From positions 131,399,753-131,463,752 of the forward strand of contig NC_081185.1 of assembly GCF_029867415.1 (NCBI RefSeq): DNA of 64,000 nt, given 5' to 3'. Below, in pieces: positions 1 through 14,600 of this stretch. The DNA comes from Vicia villosa. Its lineage: Eukaryota > Streptophyta > Magnoliopsida > Fabales > Fabaceae. Under the pieces are notes generated by a model. It had not been told where the DNA came from and did not search any database. It saw only the letters and a list, made by a program, of their open reading frames with translations. Every line of letters starts with the position of its first letter. Positions within the stretch are counted from its first letter, which is position 1. The translations under genes were made by a program, and so were the position numbers.

Positions 1-1251
1 GACCGATCTATCATCATCCAGATACGGCCCTGCCAGCACAGATTCCACACAATGGGAATCATGCCCTTCACTGATCCAACACATCCCTTATGGATACAGT
101 ATCAACAATGCACATGAATGAATGCAACATATATAACATACTTATATCATTATCATCATCATCCTCAATAATCATCATCATCATTCAAGTATGTTCATAT
201 ATATTAACATCATTCAACCACAATTCTATCATCATCATGTCGAAAACATGCACATATTTGCTACAATCATCATCATCATCAAGAAATAGCAACATATATT
301 ATCATCATTCTAAAACCAGTCAAATCATCATCACATAGATCAATTAATAAGGTTCATTTAGCCCAAAACGGCGCATCAAATGAACCAACGGTTAGAAAGT
401 TATGCCTCTTTGAACTTTCTTAAAAAAAATCACAAAACATCAACAGCACGCGGCGCCATCACACATTCGCGGCGCGGAACGAATCGAAACAACGCCTTCG
501 CGGCGCGTACACATGTTCGCGGCGCGGAACGATTTGGAACAACGCCTTCGCGGCGCGGTCACCTGTTCGCGGCGCGTACTGAACGCAACAAGACTTCCTT
601 ACCATATGCCTTCAGGTTCGCGGCGCCTCCCCTATGTACGCGGCGCGAACCGCGATTCTAAAAACCCCAATCTGCAGAAAAACAGCATTCCAGGTATCCC
701 AAACACCCCAACACATACCAGTGCGAACATGGAGAATTAGAATGCACAAACAACACAAATTACGTCTCGTAATGCACCAAATACACATCAATTGAGATTA
801 CAACAACACGTACATCATAGATTCAAACACAGGGGTCAAATATCATACAATTGACACAATCCCTAAACCTATCATATGACTCAATTGATTCGAATTCTAC
901 ATCTATTCAGCATTATCAACCCCTAACCCGATAATAGATGATAATCAAGACAAGTCCCCCCTTACCTCAGATAATTCTGGATTCTTGGTCTCTCCCTCTA
1001 TCGTTCTCCTTCGCGTTCTTCGTTCTTCAGACCTCTTTCTTTCACGCTCTTTCTTTTTCCCAATTCCAATGTTTATGAAATAATAAAATTAGAAAAAGGT
1101 TTTACAGAATCACCCCCCTTCTTCCTCTATTTCCACATATGGCCCAAAAGCCAAAACCTCTTTTATTTATTATTTCCACAATTTCTTTAATAATTCTAAT
1201 TATTAATTCAATAATAAAATTAAATTAATATTAAAATTATACGGCGTTACA
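1..1251 (-). repeat. 3' LTR of young Ty3/gypsy element, cut by window edge
   Basis: This segment is nearly identical to 6410-7661, the downstream LTR of the same element. The element reads on the minus strand, so this is its 3' LTR, and about 620 bases lie off the left edge. It ends in GTTACA, the complement of a TGTAAC terminus. By eye I find two substitutions (342 versus 6751, and 522 versus 6931) and one base of difference in a C-run near 1113-1118. That is a very recent insertion. The CpG-rich array of the full LTR lies here at 448-655. Short ATC-rich open frames in this LTR look like simple-repeat translation, not genes. Confidence 0.95.
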
Positions 1252-1264
1252 ACCCTCCCCCACT
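1252..1264 (-). other. Polypurine tract of the Ty3/gypsy element
   Basis: On the minus strand this is a G-rich purine run immediately before the 3' LTR, the usual primer for plus-strand DNA synthesis. A self-complementary TTCGAGGACGAA-like block lies just upstream (about 1270-1287 on the plus strand). The same block occurs next to the polypurine tract of the older element at 22611. Confidence 0.85.
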
Positions 1265-1293
1265 AAAAGAGTTTTCGTCCTCGAAAACATACC

Positions 1294-1866
1294 TCAAGCA
1301 AAGAGCTCCGGATAGGAATCTTTCATCTGGCTCTCTAGCTCCCAGGTTACATTCCCTTCAGCTGGTCCTCCCCAAGCTACTCTGACTAAAGCTATTTCCT
1401 TGCCACGCAATTGCTTCAGTCTTCTATCTTCAATCCTCACAGGCAATGTTTCAACCGTTAAGTTGTCTTTTACCTGTACATCGTCTACTTGGATCACATG
1501 GGACGGATCTGGAATGTACTTCCTCAATTGAGACACATGAAACACGTCGTGCAAGTTTGCAAGCATCGGCGGCAAAGCGACACGATATGCCAATTCTCCT
1601 ACCTTTTCAGAAATTTGGAACGGTCCAATAAAACGCGGAGTCAACTTCCTTGACTTCAATGCCCGACCAATTCCTGTCATAGGAGTAACTCTCATAAACA
1701 CATGATCTCCCTCTTGAAACTCAAGTGTCTTCCTTCTTTTATCATAGTAACTCTTCTGACGACTCTGAGAAGCTCTCATCTTCTCCTGAATCATCTTAAT
1801 CTTCTCCGTAGTCTGTTGTACAATTTCTGGCCCAATCACAGCACTCTCACCAGATTCATACCAACA
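1294..1866 (-). pseudogene. Integrase C-terminal part with chromodomain-like tail, cut off by a stop codon
   Basis: This frame continues the gag-pol frame at 1867-5655 without a shift, but follows an in-frame TAG at 1867-1869. It carries the integrase C-terminal region with a GPF motif (FIGPFQISEKVGELAYRV), then LHDVFHVSQLRKY, and ends in a chromodomain-like segment, VTWELESQMKDSYPELF. Chromodomains on Ty3 integrases (chromoviruses) steer insertion to chromatin. The tail type suggests the Tekay/Del lineage, which is inference from motif resemblance. There is no ATG close to the break. As the sequence stands, this part would be made only by readthrough of the stop. Confidence 0.85.
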
Positions 1867-4800
1867 CTACGGCGTCCTACATCTCCTACCATACAAAGCC
1901 TCAAACGGAGCCATACCAATACTCGAATGATGACTATTGTTGTAAGTAAACTCGATCAAAGGCAGATAGCTATCCCAATTACCTCCTTTTTCCAGCACAC
2001 AAGCACGTAACAAATCTTCTAACGACTGTATTGTCCTCTCCGTCTGTCCATCCGTCTGCGGATGATAAGCAGAACTCAACCTCAGTTTAGTACCTAAAGC
2101 CTTCTGCAAACCTTCCCAGAACTTAGACGTAAACCTCGGATCTCTGTCTGACACGATACTTGAAGGAATACCGTGAAGACTAACTATCTTCTCGATATAC
2201 AACTGAGCTAGCTTCTCCATTGGATAATCCATCCTCACCGGTATAAAATGTGCAGACTTAGTCAACCTGTCTACCACAACCCAGATAGCTTCACAATTCT
2301 TGCCAGTCCTCGGCAAACCCGATACAAAATCCATTGATATGCTATCCCACTTCCACTCAGGAATAAACATCGGTTGCATAAACCCAGACGGTTTCTGATG
2401 CTCAATCTTTGACTTCTGGCAAGTCAAACAAGAATACACAAATTCAGCAATTTCCTTCTTCATTCCCGGCCACCAAAACAATTTTTTCAAATCGTGATAC
2501 ATCTTAGTAGCACCAGGATGAATACTCAATCCACTACGGTGTCCTTCTTCCAAAATACGCTTTCGGAGTTCATCAACATCAGGAACACAAACTCTATCAC
2601 CAAACCTTAGTATACCATTCTCGTCAACTCTGAATTCACCAGTCTTGCCTTGATTAACCAAAGTCAACTTATCAATTAATCCAACATCAGCTTTCTGACC
2701 TTCTCTGATTTCTTCAAGAATACCACTAGTCAGCTTCAGCATGCCCAATTTAACACTAGTAGGAGTACTTTCACACACTAAACTCAAGTCTCTGAATTGT
2801 TCAATCAAATCCAATTCCTTCACCATTAACTTAGACATATGCAAAGTCTTCCTACTCAATGCATCAGCCACAACGTTTGCCTTACCCGGATGGTAATTCA
2901 AACCAAAATCATAATCCTTCAGAAATTCTAACCACCTTCTCTGTCTCATATTCAGCTCCTTCTGATCAAAGAGGTACTTCAAGCTCTTGTGATCACTGAA
3001 CACCTCAAATCTCGAACCATACAAATAGTGTCGCCACAACTTCAAAACAAACACCACAGCTGCCAACTCCAAATCATGAGTCGGATAATTCCTTTCATGC
3101 ACTTTGAGTTGTCTCGACGCATAAGCGACCACTTGTTGATTTTGCATTAACACACCACCTAAACCCATTAGTGATGCGTCACAATAAACCACAAATGATT
3201 CTGTCGGACTTGGCAAAATCAGGATAGGAGCACTAGTCAATCTCCTCTTGAGCTCTTGAAATCCTTCTTCACACTTTGCATCCCAAATAAAGGCTTGTCC
3301 CTTCCTGGTCAGTTTAGTTAACGGCAATGCTAACTTTGCAAATCCTTCAATAAACTTCCTGTAATAACCTGCAAGACCAAGAAAACTACGAATCTCTGAT
3401 ACTGACTTCGGAGCTTCCCACTGAGACACGGCTTCTATCTTTGTAGGATCAACAGCAATACCATCCTTAGAAATCACATGTCCAAGAAAACTAACTTCTT
3501 CTAACCAGAATTCACACTTCGACAGTTTGGCAAAAAGTTGCTTCTCCTTCAACAGTTCTAACACAGTTCTGAGGTGTTCGGCATGTTCTTCCTCATTCTT
3601 AGAATATATCAGGATATCGTCGATAAATACCACCACGAACTTGTCGAGATAAGGATGAAATATTCTGTTCATATACTCCATAAAAACACCAGGTGCATTA
3701 GTAACTCCAAACGGCATTACAGAATACTCATAATGTCCATACCTTGTTCTAAAAGCAGTCTTCTGAATGTCATCATCTTTCACACGTATCTGGTGATACC
3801 CAGACCTTAAATCAATTTTACTAAATACCCGCGCTCCAACCAGCTGATCCATCAAATCATCAATCCTCGGCAATGGATACCGATTCTTGATAGTAACCTT
3901 GTTCAATTGTCTGTAATCTACGCACAGCCTCATCGAACCCTCTTTCTTCTTTACTATCAACACAGGCGCACCCCACGGAGAAACACTAGGACGAATAAAT
4001 TTCTTCTCCAGCAATTCTTCTAACTGCTTCTTCAGTTCGGCTAGCTCAGACGGCGACATACGGTACGGTGCCATCGACACTGGACTGGTTCCCGGAATCA
4101 AATCAATAGAAAACTCCACTTCTCTTTCCGGTGGTAATTCATTTACATCTTCAGGAAAAACTTCTGGAAATTCACACACCACAGGTAATTCGCTACTAGC
4201 CACCTTTTCTTTCACATTCATCATTGCGAACAACATAAATACTGTTGCACCATCTCCGATAGCCTCATTCACCTGCCTAGCTGTCATTTCTAGATTATCA
4301 GCACAACTCTCTTCAGGAAAAGTTACCGTCTTCTCAAAACAGTTGATATGAACACGGTTGAACTCCAACCAGTTCATTCCCAGGATTACATCAAGTTCTT
4401 TCAACGGAAGGCACACTAAGTCCATTCCGAATTCTCTACCAAAAATATCAATCGGACAATTCAAGCATGCAGATGAAGTAGTTACTGAACCCGACGCAGG
4501 AGTGTCAATAATCATACTTCCATTGATGTCAGATATCTCAAGATTTAACCTCGTAGCACAGTCCAAAGAAATAAAAGAATGAGTTGCTCCAGTATCAATA
4601 ATCGCAACTAAAGGTGTGCCATGAATGAAACACGTACCTTTAATCAATCTGTCCTCTGGAGTAGTCTCTGACCCGGTCAAGGCAAAAACTTTTCCTCCCG
4701 ATTGGTTCTTCTTTGGCTTAGGACAATTAGGACTGATGTGACCCTCTTCACCACAGTTGTAACAAGTCACCACCCTCTTCCTACAATCAGCCGCGACATG

Positions 4801-5655
4801 ACCCACTTCCTCACACTTGAAGCACTTCTTCTGGTTCAGCTTACACTCATTCCTACGATGTCCCATCTCACCACAATTGTAGCATCTGATACGAGCACTG
4901 GAATCTCCCCCACTGGGTTTCTTCCAATCAACAGGTTTACCTCTACCATATGGTTTACCTCTGTCCATAGGCTTCTTCCCCTTTCTGTCAACCAACTCGC
5001 GAGAGTGAGATGACTTCAGCTTGACGCTATCTTCCTCAAAAATCCTGCTACAATCCACCAGATCAACAAATCTCCGGATCCTCTGGTACCTGATACCCTG
5101 CTTGATCTCATCCCGAAGGCCATTCTCAAACTTGACACATTTCGAGAACTCACTGGCTTCGTCGTTGTTGTAGTGCACATAGTACTTTGCCAGTTCCACA
5201 AACTTGGCAGCATACTCTGGTACAGTCATGTTACCTTGAACCAACTCCAAAAATTCCACTTCTTTTCTGCCCCTGACATCCTCAGGAAAATACCTCCTCA
5301 GAAACTCCCTTTTGAAAATAGCCCAAGTAACCGCTATACCGCCGGCATCCAGTTCAGTTTTTGTTGTCAACCACCAGTCATCAGCCTCCTCAGACAACAT
5401 GTGGGTACCAAACCTCACCTTGAGATTCTCAGCACAATCTATGACTCGAAAAATCCTCTCGATCTCTTTGAGCCATTTCTGAGCACCCTCAGGATCGTGC
5501 GTGCCTTTGAACAATGGAGGATTGTTCCTCTGAAAATTCCCCAGTTGCCTATCAGCACCAATCCCTGCTCCTACAGTCCCTCCTCCAAGCACACCAGCAA
5601 TCATGCCCAGAGCCTCAGCAAGAGCATCATCGTTTCTTCCTCCTCTTCCAGCCAT
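1867..5655 (-). CDS. Ty3/gypsy gag-pol polyprotein, ends at a premature stop
   Basis: A single 1262-residue open frame starts at an ATG about 120 bases after the primer binding site. Domains in order: retrotransposon Gag (about 45-215); three CCHC zinc knuckles (258-271, 278-291, 298-311); aspartic protease with DTG at 354-356; reverse transcriptase with FIDD at 677-680; RNase H (YCDAS near 824-828); and integrase with an HHCC zinc finger (cysteines 1076 and 1079) and the DD35E residues D1109, D1170, E1206. All catalytic motifs are intact. The protein stops just after RRCRTP, where the integrase C-terminus should follow, and that part continues in frame below the stop. Intact domains plus near-identical LTRs point to a recently active family. 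The single stop makes this copy probably unable to move on its own. Confidence 0.95.
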   Translation of the reverse strand: MAGRGGRNDDALAEALGMIAGVLGGGTVGAGIGADRQLGNFQRNNPPLFKGTHDPEGAQKWLKEIERIFRVIDCAENLKVRFGTHMLSEEADDWWLTTKTELDAGGIAVTWAIFKREFLRRYFPEDVRGRKEVEFLELVQGNMTVPEYAAKFVELAKYYVHYNNDEASEFSKCVKFENGLRDEIKQGIRYQRIRRFVDLVDCSRIFEEDSVKLKSSHSRELVDRKGKKPMDRGKPYGRGKPVDWKKPSGGDSSARIRCYNCGEMGHRRNECKLNQKKCFKCEEVGHVAADCRKRVVTCYNCGEEGHISPNCPKPKKNQSGGKVFALTGSETTPEDRLIKGTCFIHGTPLVAIIDTGATHSFISLDCATRLNLEISDINGSMIIDTPASGSVTTSSACLNCPIDIFGREFGMDLVCLPLKELDVILGMNWLEFNRVHINCFEKTVTFPEESCADNLEMTARQVNEAIGDGATVFMLFAMMNVKEKVASSELPVVCEFPEVFPEDVNELPPEREVEFSIDLIPGTSPVSMAPYRMSPSELAELKKQLEELLEKKFIRPSVSPWGAPVLIVKKKEGSMRLCVDYRQLNKVTIKNRYPLPRIDDLMDQLVGARVFSKIDLRSGYHQIRVKDDDIQKTAFRTRYGHYEYSVMPFGVTNAPGVFMEYMNRIFHPYLDKFVVVFIDDILIYSKNEEEHAEHLRTVLELLKEKQLFAKLSKCEFWLEEVSFLGHVISKDGIAVDPTKIEAVSQWEAPKSVSEIRSFLGLAGYYRKFIEGFAKLALPLTKLTRKGQAFIWDAKCEEGFQELKRRLTSAPILILPSPTESFVVYCDASLMGLGGVLMQNQQVVAYASRQLKVHERNYPTHDLELAAVVFVLKLWRHYLYGSRFEVFSDHKSLKYLFDQKELNMRQRRWLEFLKDYDFGLNYHPGKANVVADALSRKTLHMSKLMVKELDLIEQFRDLSLVCESTPTSVKLGMLKLTSGILEEIREGQKADVGLIDKLTLVNQGKTGEFRVDENGILRFGDRVCVPDVDELRKRILEEGHRSGLSIHPGATKMYHDLKKLFWWPGMKKEIAEFVYSCLTCQKSKIEHQKPSGFMQPMFIPEWKWDSISMDFVSGLPRTGKNCEAIWVVVDRLTKSAHFIPVRMDYPMEKLAQLYIEKIVSLHGIPSSIVSDRDPRFTSKFWEGLQKALGTKLRLSSAYHPQTDGQTERTIQSLEDLLRACVLEKGGNWDSYLPLIEFTYNNSHHSSIGMAPFEALYGRRCRTP

Positions 5656-5774
5656 TTGTTCTGCTTAAATGCAACAATCCAGTCAGAACAAAGTATCGAC
5701 AAATAACTCGTATTAGTCGTATACACAGGAAAACTGATACTGACACTAAGACTCTGGTCACAACGACCGACTAT
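5656..5774 (-). other. Short untranslated leader of the Ty3 element
   Basis: About 120 bases lie between the primer binding site and the gag start. There is no upstream open frame of note, and no second ATG competes with the start at 5655. Confidence 0.6.
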
Positions 5775-5786
5775 GCTCTGATACCA
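5775..5786 (-). other. Primer binding site for initiator tRNA-Met
   Basis: The minus strand reads TGGTATCAGAGC, the standard plant primer binding site matching the 3' end of initiator tRNA-Met. It sits four bases inside the 5' LTR, which ends at 5791. Confidence 0.95.
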
Positions 5787-5790
5787 CTAT

Positions 5791-7661
5791 TGTAACACCC
5801 CTCTAAATAACCCGCGGCAATTAAACATATTATTAAATCAGAGTAACATGTAGAGAGGTATCACAATTCATAAATAACAATATACACGTCACATAAGTCA
5901 TGCATCATTCGAACACCTGAAAATCATAACTCATTATCCAAACCATGTTCTACGCAGCGGAAAATACCACATCAAGTCTACATTATTACTAAATGTTTCA
6001 GACTTCAATCAAAACAGATAAATATAGAGTTACATTCAAAACCACAAACAAACGTTCCCAGTGTTACAACTACCAGAGCATGACACCTGACGCTAACTAA
6101 AAACACTGACTCATGAGCTAATCCTCACCGAGTCGAACAGCCGCTATCTTCAGTCTGAAAATGACAACATGTAAGGGTGAGTCTCATCATAATTAACAAA
6201 TGTTATAAGGTTATAAAGCAATAACACGTCACAGTTGCATCATTCACCCAATTGTTTCATAAACAGACAAACAAAACAAAACAAATAACAACCAACGCAT
6301 CATCAGCATTTACCTCACTGGAATACCTCCAATCATGTCATAAATCATGCATATGAATGAACTGACACTATGCATGTGGTACCAACGTCATCCAATGGGT
6401 ATAACCCATGACCGATCTATCATCATCCAGATACGGCCCTGCCAGCACAGATTCCACACAATGGGAATCATGCCCTTCACTGATCCAACACATCCCTTAT
6501 GGATACAGTATCAACAATGCACATGAATGAATGCAACATATATAACATACTTATATCATTATCATCATCATCCTCAATAATCATCATCATCATTCAAGTA
6601 TGTTCATATATATTAACATCATTCAACCACAATTCTATCATCATCATGTCGAAAACATGCACATATTTGCTACAATCATCATCATCATCAAGAAATAGCA
6701 ACATATATTATCATCATTCTAAAACCAGTCAAATCATCATCACATAGATCGATTAATAAGGTTCATTTAGCCCAAAACGGCGCATCAAATGAACCAACGG
6801 TTAGAAAGTTATGCCTCTTTGAACTTTCTTAAAAAAAATCACAAAACATCAACAGCACGCGGCGCCATCACACATTCGCGGCGCGGAACGAATCGAAACA
6901 ACGCCTTCGCGGCGCGTACACATGTTCGCGACGCGGAACGATTTGGAACAACGCCTTCGCGGCGCGGTCACCTGTTCGCGGCGCGTACTGAACGCAACAA
7001 GACTTCCTTACCATATGCCTTCAGGTTCGCGGCGCCTCCCCTATGTACGCGGCGCGAACCGCGATTCTAAAAACCCCAATCTGCAGAAAAACAGCATTCC
7101 AGGTATCCCAAACACCCCAACACATACCAGTGCGAACATGGAGAATTAGAATGCACAAACAACACAAATTACGTCTCGTAATGCACCAAATACACATCAA
7201 TTGAGATTACAACAACACGTACATCATAGATTCAAACACAGGGGTCAAATATCATACAATTGACACAATCCCTAAACCTATCATATGACTCAATTGATTC
7301 GAATTCTACATCTATTCAGCATTATCAACCCCTAACCCGATAATAGATGATAATCAAGACAAGTCCCCCCTTACCTCAGATAATTCTGGATTCTTGGTCT
7401 CTCCCTCTATCGTTCTCCTTCGCGTTCTTCGTTCTTCAGACCTCTTTCTTTCACGCTCTTTCTTTTTCCCAATTCCAATGTTTATGAAATAATAAAATTA
7501 GAAAAAGGTTTTACAGAATCACCCCCCCTTCTTCCTCTATTTCCACATATGGCCCAAAAGCCAAAACCTCTTTTATTTATTATTTCCACAATTTCTTTAA
7601 TAATTCTAATTATTAATTCAATAATAAAATTAAATTAATATTAAAATTATACGGCGTTACA
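5791..7661 (-). repeat. 5' LTR of young Ty3/gypsy element (1871 bp)
   Basis: On the minus strand it starts TGTAACGCCG (at 7661) and ends GGGGTGTTACA (at 5791), the usual TG...CA ends. The minus-strand 5' part is very AT-rich, as expected for U3. A CpG-rich repeat array lies at 6857-7066. The base block after the right edge is TATGA (7662-7666), the likely 5-bp target duplication. Its partner lies outside the window, so this cannot be confirmed here. Confidence 0.95.
6857..7066. repeat. CpG-rich short-palindrome array inside the LTR
   Basis: The motif TTCGCGGCGCG or close variants recurs about seven times, every 20-45 bases, in an otherwise AT-rich LTR. The same array is at 448-655 in the other LTR. 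The repeats contain self-complementary cores such as GGCGCC and CGCG. One of the two base differences between the LTRs is a CpG transition inside this array (522 versus 6931), as expected from methyl-cytosine decay. Confidence 0.85.
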
Positions 7662-8094
7662 TATGACCCCCGAAACAAAAAGGCTATCCATGTAAACGCC
7701 GAACTTTTTTACTTTGCTTAAAAGAAAGTAATTCCTGAGGAATCCCATGGATGAGCGGAAGGCTCAAACTTATGATAACTGTTTTATGAGTTCATTGGTT
7801 TGTGATCCCACTAATGATGAAATTAGGTGTTGGTTATAGGAACAATCATGTTGTTATACTCATGGTCACAAATTTTTTTCTGTTAACAACAAAGCAAATA
7901 TAAGGAGAAGGAAGTCACTAACTTTTGATTTTCCTAAAGATGGCGACCAATATTCATGGGTAGCTGAAGATATTTCGGGGACTCCATCGTGGTATACAAA
8001 TAAAGGTAAAATGGTGTGAGCTTATCGGGGCATAAGTCTGGCATCAGATTGTGTAGTTAATTTTGAAGGGTGAGTGATGCCTATTATTAATGCT
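7662..8094. other. Old retroelement-like debris, no intact gene
   Basis: There is no long open frame. Short coding-like stretches in several plus frames are interrupted by stops. It probably belongs to the same decayed element as the gag-like remnant that follows. Confidence 0.3.
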
Positions 8095-8330
8095 TATTTT
8101 TAGAATGGAGTTCACCCTTCCTCTTAACAACTTTTAGGTAGGGGTTATGAACCACCTAGGGATCCCTCCCTCACATTTGCTTCCTATGAGCTTGGCCTAT
8201 GTAAAGGTGTTCCAACACTGGTGTGAGTTTGAGAACAACTATCCAATATTGACGTTGTTCTTCCAATTATTTCATGTTTTAATGACTTCGACAAACTGTG
8301 TCATTCACTAGAGGTTACTTTCGTTAAAGC
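8095..8330 (+). pseudogene. Remnant of a putative gypsy-type gag-like domain (PF04195-like)
   Basis: One plus frame gives LPLNNF, a stop, then VGVMNHLGIPPSHLLPMSL and AYVKVFQHWCEF, ending at a stop near 8312. The pattern (LPL..F......LNL.PS.L.P.SWA....F...CE) resembles the plant 'putative gypsy type transposon' domain found in Tat/Ogre-type and related elements. The assignment rests on motif memory, not a search. There are at least two in-frame stops, so it is dead. Confidence 0.45.
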
Positions 8331-10079
8331 AATGTTGATAAATGATCGAAGTTTACTGGGATAGTCATGAAGGTTACTTTTTCTCCATATCTGTTTTGTT
8401 GGTAACACACAATTGTTTTTTACCATGAGTATGACACCTTGATTGTTCCTCTAACCACAAACTAATTTAATCATCAATGAGATTATGTACGATTAAACTC
8501 CTATAACTTTTAGCATAACTTTGATCCTTCTATTCGTCCATGGGATTCCTCACAATCTATTGGTCATCCATCTGAATCTCAGCAAAAACAAACCCTTAGG
8601 CGACCTATCTAATCCTAGTGAAAGTAAGCTCTCTAATTTCAACAATGTTCATTTTTGGGTTTCTCACTAGTAATGATGACACCTTTGGGTTTATTACCTT
8701 TGCTTTGGTATAAGAAGACGCATCACTAGTTTTGATATCACTAATTAAGTTGGTGTATGGAATATTTGAAATTCCTATATTGGTCCTAACTCAAAGATAA
8801 CACAAATAAGAGAAATCAAAGGGTAAGAAACAACTACCTTGAATATTTTTGCAGGTTTTGATGAATGAAGAATAAAGCGATGAAGAGCAAAGAATTTGAA
8901 GCCTAGAACATTGCAACGATAATAGACAAAACCGCACATAGAAGAAGATAATTGATAACACTCGAGAGTGAAAGAAGTTCAAAGAGAAGAAACTAACATC
9001 AATTTCCCTAATTTTTTGGCATAGAGAGAGCCAGGATCAACGACAATGATTCAATGGAAAGTAAAAAATCATGATCAATAGTAAAGATAAAGCCTCATTC
9101 TTGTAGCGACACTCAAGTGTACTCAAGTACTCTAAGTGAGTCACCTCCCTACCCTAAGCGCATGAATGTACATGGAGACTTTCTTTAAATAAACATTGTA
9201 ATTATGTGTTGGACATTAGATGTGCATGTTCTCAATGCCAACAATTCCCACTCAATAACACAATTAAGCCTCATTTTCATTCTAAGGTCATCCTTTCAAT
9301 GAGCTTATCCCCTCAATAATTCTTGTGCTTGAACTAGTCTCATAAATTTCACCACAAACATTTCTCACTATATTACTGATGTTAATGACTAGTGGAGAAA
9401 GTGTTTCGGACTGGCCAACGGCCTGACAAGACCGGCTCAATTATGCAATGTAATCTAGATAAAGCATTCCAATGACTGATTAACATGTGTATCACATCTT
9501 TGAAATATCACACTGGAGCACGCCACAACTTTTAAAACCACTATTGATATTCATCCAACAACTTCTTGTAATCCATGTCGGATCATCTCGTGACGACTCA
9601 GAATCATACCGAGACATTATTCTTATACCTATTTGAATAATTCCACTTTTCTAAAACACTTCCTTAAACATTTGAATGCTTATATTATATATATCCCCTT
9701 CTGATCGGAGAATAAATTTACCACCATACCTAAAACTCTTCTACGATGGTTAACTTCACTTATCATCCATTTTCTGTTTCGATAAGAAATAATATAAATA
9801 TTATTGTTAAGTACATTTCTTTAATTATTGAATAACAAATAACATTGAAATTTAAGTTTAAAGATTGCACATACTTATTTTATTAGAAAATATTCTGTAA
9901 CGTACCTAAATACATGCATATTTATTATAGGACCACTCACAATAATTTTTTAATTACTGAAAGGACTACTCAATAATTTCACACTCTGTTCTATGATCTC
10001 AGCAAATCGATTTGCGTTTTGGTTTTTGGCTTAAAGTTCAAATTTTTCTATGTGAACGATTGACTTTAATATACAATAT
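8331..10079. other. No recognisable gene
   Basis: Mixed-composition sequence with only short open frames on both strands, none over about 65 codons. I see no domain motif, LTR pair or terminal repeat. Confidence 0.4.
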
Positions 10080-10900
10080 TCATGATAAAATTTGTATTAA
10101 AATCTTTAGTACAAACGTCGTGGCTTCAGGAGTATCTTTAGTACACACTTGAAATTAAAACACTTGTGTGTAAGGCAGTGCACATTGGAATTATGCGTTG
10201 AAATTAAACACAAGTGCATATTGATATGTGCATTAGAATTATGCATTAAAATTTAACACCAGTGCATATCGATATGTGCATTGCTATTATGCGTTGAAAT
10301 TAAACACATGTGCATATCGATATCTGAATTGGAATTGTGCATATTTATTCATTACATGTGCATTGGAAAAAATGATGTGTAATTGTATGAAATAAAATTG
10401 CATGTTTGCATTGATATTTTGTGCGCATATTTATTGAAATTGCATAAGCATTTTATCAGCTAATTTCTATTTTATTATCTTGTCATAATTAAATTTATCG
10501 TATAACTATAAATGACTTCATCATGAAACGTTACAATGATACTAGATCAAAATTGTCTATTCATGCATAAAATATAAGTTTGACTAAAGTCAATTTTATT
10601 TGAGCAGACTTAAGAAGTTGGTGAATCAAATTAAATGAGTAGATTCTTGAATCGAATCACACAATAAAATCTTTAGTTATCTTTATCATTTGAGTAGATT
10701 AATTAAACACCTTTGATAAATAATTTAAGTATTTTTATACTGATTTTGTGATATTTCTCAAGCACTTATATAAAGCTTTATTTTCATTTTAAAATATATA
10801 GATAAATAATATAGAATGATTACTCGAAATATTATTCATCACTCTCAAAATTAAGCTTTTATCTTGTGTAAAAAGATCAATCAACCTTATAATTATGGAA
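10080..10900. repeat. Dispersed repeat family, copy 1, with about 57-bp internal units
   Basis: It contains three to four imperfect units built around GTGCATATCGATATGTGCAT and GCGTTGAAATTAAACACA, followed by a unique part with CTTAAGAAGTTGGTGAATC. The same order of blocks recurs at 11870-12429 (continuing at 16271), 29330-30030 and, in part, 37987-38130. It is probably part of an LTR retroelement, but I could not find ends or coding sequence. Confidence 0.7.
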
Positions 10901-11869
10901 TTTTTTTGTTATGAAAAATTCTATTATATTACTAATGTGTGTAAGCAAAGCCAGTTTTGCCTATTTAACTTGCCTAGTTAAACAGGCTTTAAAACAAAAA
11001 GGGTTTCGCATAAATTAGGTGGCGGGCTTTATAAATTTTATGCAAATAATATGTTTATATATAAAATGTTTTGAATATGTAAAATGTGTTACAATCACAG
11101 CATAGTGACTGAGTTTCTTTTTAATAAACAATGGTTTGTATGTTTCGATCTTTGAAACTAACATTCTTAGTTTTTTTCTTTTCAAAAATGCCAAAAAACG
11201 ATTTGGTGTTACGCAATGAAAGTAAATTTATGATACATAAACACATGCACACAATTTTTAATCAATCAATTGGCTTTTTTGTTTAATATAATGTATTTTT
11301 AATCCTTTCTATTTTATTTTTAACATAAATTTTAGAAAATATTATCATATAATGAAATATTTAACAAATTTATTATATGAAAAATCTATTTATTATTAAA
11401 TTTTATAAAAAAATATATTATAATATTATATGTAGTTTTATCTATTGCTTTTATATAGAAAAATATATTATTTAATTTTATTTTATAATAATATTAAAAG
11501 TTAAAAAAATAAGTGTTACTTTTAATGATTTTTTTTACTAAATAGATAATAAATAAAATTATGAGGTTTAAAATATTTTTTAAACAAGCTTAAGTTAGTC
11601 TAATCTAACACAATATTTATAAATATTTATTTGAATTTATAATTTTTTTTATCATTCAACTTTTTATGTTATTATATAATTTCTAATAAAATCTCGAGAC
11701 TCTTATCATAATGTTTCAAAATTGTGAAGGTTTTATAATTTTAAGATTACTTTTAAATATAATTTTTTTTTTAAATCTATATTTTTCTATCGGTATGAAT
11801 CAACACATGGTAACAATTGCACTAGTGATTTTTGAAATCTTACAAAAATAAAAATTTTACTTCAATTTA
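10901..11869. other. AT-rich spacer without features
   Basis: Strongly AT-rich, with no open frame of interest and no terminal repeats seen. Confidence 0.4.
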
Positions 11870-12429
11870 AAGAATTAGTTTGGATAATTATGGAAACAAG
11901 TATTTCACGCTGAAATTTAAACGTTTGTATGTATAGCGGTGCACATTGAAATTATGCATTGAAATTAAATTCAGCTGCATGTATGTGCATTGGAATTATG
12001 TGAAGAAATTTAACACAAGTACATATCATTATGTACATTGCTATTATGCGTTGAAATTAAACACAGATGCTTATCGATATGTGTATTAGAATTGTGCGTG
12101 TTAATTAATTACACGAGCAATGGAAACAAAAAGATGTAATGACATGACACAAAGTCGCATATGTTTGCATTGATATTTTGTTTGCATATTTATTGAAATT
12201 GCATAAACATTTTATCAGTTAATTTCTATTTTGTTTTCTTTTCATAATTAAATTAATCTTATAATTGACTTTATCATCAAACGTTACGTTGATATTAGGT
12301 CAAAAATTGTATTTTCATACGTAAAATATAAGTTTGACTAAAGTTATTCTTATTTGAGTAGACTTAAGAAGTTGGTGAATCAAATCAAATGATTTTGGAC
12401 TTCCGAATTGACTCATGACTACACATGAA
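11870..12429. repeat. Dispersed repeat family, copy 2 (left part, split by hAT element)
   Basis: It carries the same block order as 10080-10900 and 29330-30030. It breaks off at CACATGAA (12422-12429) and resumes after 16262 with a second CACATGAA. The uninterrupted copy at 29890-29920 shows the original sequence around the insertion point. Confidence 0.7.
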
Positions 12430-12703
12430 TAAGGATGGCAAAAATATCCATTCCTGCGGATATCCACGGATAAAATCCTCACGGGTACGGGGCGGGTAGT
12501 TTAATAGATATCCACGGATAAAATAAATGGATATTTAATTACCCGTAATGAATATTGATATGAATTTAATGTTACTCGTATCCGCAAATATCCGTATTCG
12601 TTAATAAAATATAAACATTATTTAAAAATTATTAATTTATTATACTCTAACTTTTCATCACTAAAAAACTAAAAAACTAGTCTCCTTATATATATATATA
12701 TGA

Positions 12704-14575
<1,872 letters not shown>

Positions 14576-14600
14576 TCATATATATATATATATATATATA

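Noticed and set aside
90..338. 82-codon open frame (and its copy at 6499-6747)
   Set aside because: Translation of ATC/TCA-rich simple sequence inside the LTR. It is identical in both LTRs because the LTRs are identical, not through coding selection.
380..740. Overlapping 75-93 codon frames in the CpG-rich LTR array
   Set aside because: GC-rich repeats lack stop codons by composition. Frames overlap each other and show no family motif.
5173..5795. Plus-strand frames of 93-177 codons opposite gag
   Set aside because: Shadows of the minus-strand gag-pol gene.
10150..10330. A CRISPR-like repeat-spacer array
   Set aside because: Units are imperfect, contiguous and AT-rich, and occur in a dispersed plant repeat. 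No spacers.
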